Below are positions 5,011 through 5,051 of a DNA stretch of 5,051 nucleotides, one piece after another (the stretch's first letter is position 1; each line of letters begins with the position of its first letter). Source of the stretch: JAFGNW01 sp964618515 (lineage in GTDB: Bacteria; Zixibacteria; MSB-5A5; GN15; FEB-12); contig CAZUAS010000153.1 in NCBI GenBank assembly GCA_964618515.1, positions 1 through 5,051 on the forward strand, read 5' to 3'. A program made the position numbers and the translations under genes. The notes below the pieces were generated by a model. The model was not told the DNA's origin. It saw only the letters and a list, made by a program, of their open reading frames with translations, and did no database searches.

Positions 5011-5051
5011 AAATAAATCATGCGGAAGACCACAAACAATGGAACAGTTCT
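5011..5051. other. Unassigned right end of the window
   Basis: The last 41 bases, starting AAATAAATCATGCGGAAG, show no transposase similarity that I can recognise in the OrfB frame. On the minus strand a frame reads RTVPLFVVFRMIY into the palindrome, but it is too short to judge. The stretch is probably the flank or continuation of the palindromic repeat. Confidence 0.3.

Noticed and set aside
1..5051. CRISPR array, tRNA or rRNA
   Set aside because: No regularly spaced repeats with unique spacers and no tRNA or rRNA signature were seen on either strand.

Overview
The window looks like a contig end from a short-read metagenome assembly. Bases 1-46 are not biological: they match the Illumina TruSeq HT index adapter read towards the insert, including an 8-base index and the terminal ligation T. 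The organism is probably an uncultured Gram-negative bacterium. It has a type II signal-peptide lipoprotein with a glycine zipper, a secreted MA-type zinc peptidase, MurA, and a DUF4416 protein typical of deltaproteobacterial, Zixibacteria-like and other candidate-phylum genomes. The exact phylum is inference; no rRNA or other decisive marker is present.

Left part (46-2751), minus strand: three co-oriented genes in transcription order: a DUF4416 protein, murA (peptidoglycan precursor synthesis), and the N-terminal part of a secreted gluzincin-type peptidase that runs off the contig end. The gaps are 176 and 118 bases, so co-transcription is possible but not shown. The apparent stop of the peptidase is made with an adapter base, so the gene is truncated by the contig end rather than genuinely short.

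Middle part (2752-3981): a 300-base divergent intergenic region with a plausible sigma70-type promoter precedes a plus-strand lipoprotein gene. The lipoprotein has a lipobox, a tether made of three 12-residue repeats, a beta-rich domain and a glycine zipper. The gap between this gene and the convergent gene that follows is filled by a composite, nested-palindrome element of about 150 bases (3800-3950).

Right part (3982-5051), accessory in character: a minus-strand four-helix membrane protein of unknown function, the last 37 codons of an unrecognised gene cut off by an insertion sequence, and the terminal inverted repeat plus transposase C-terminus of an IS3-family element. The IS homology itself stops abruptly at about 4978, next to a perfect 14-bp-arm palindrome, and the window ends 41 bases later.

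No complete new system is evident. The most interesting material is the pair of palindromic repeats, one in the convergent intergenic gap and one embedded in the IS3 remnant, and the degraded accessory segment between them.
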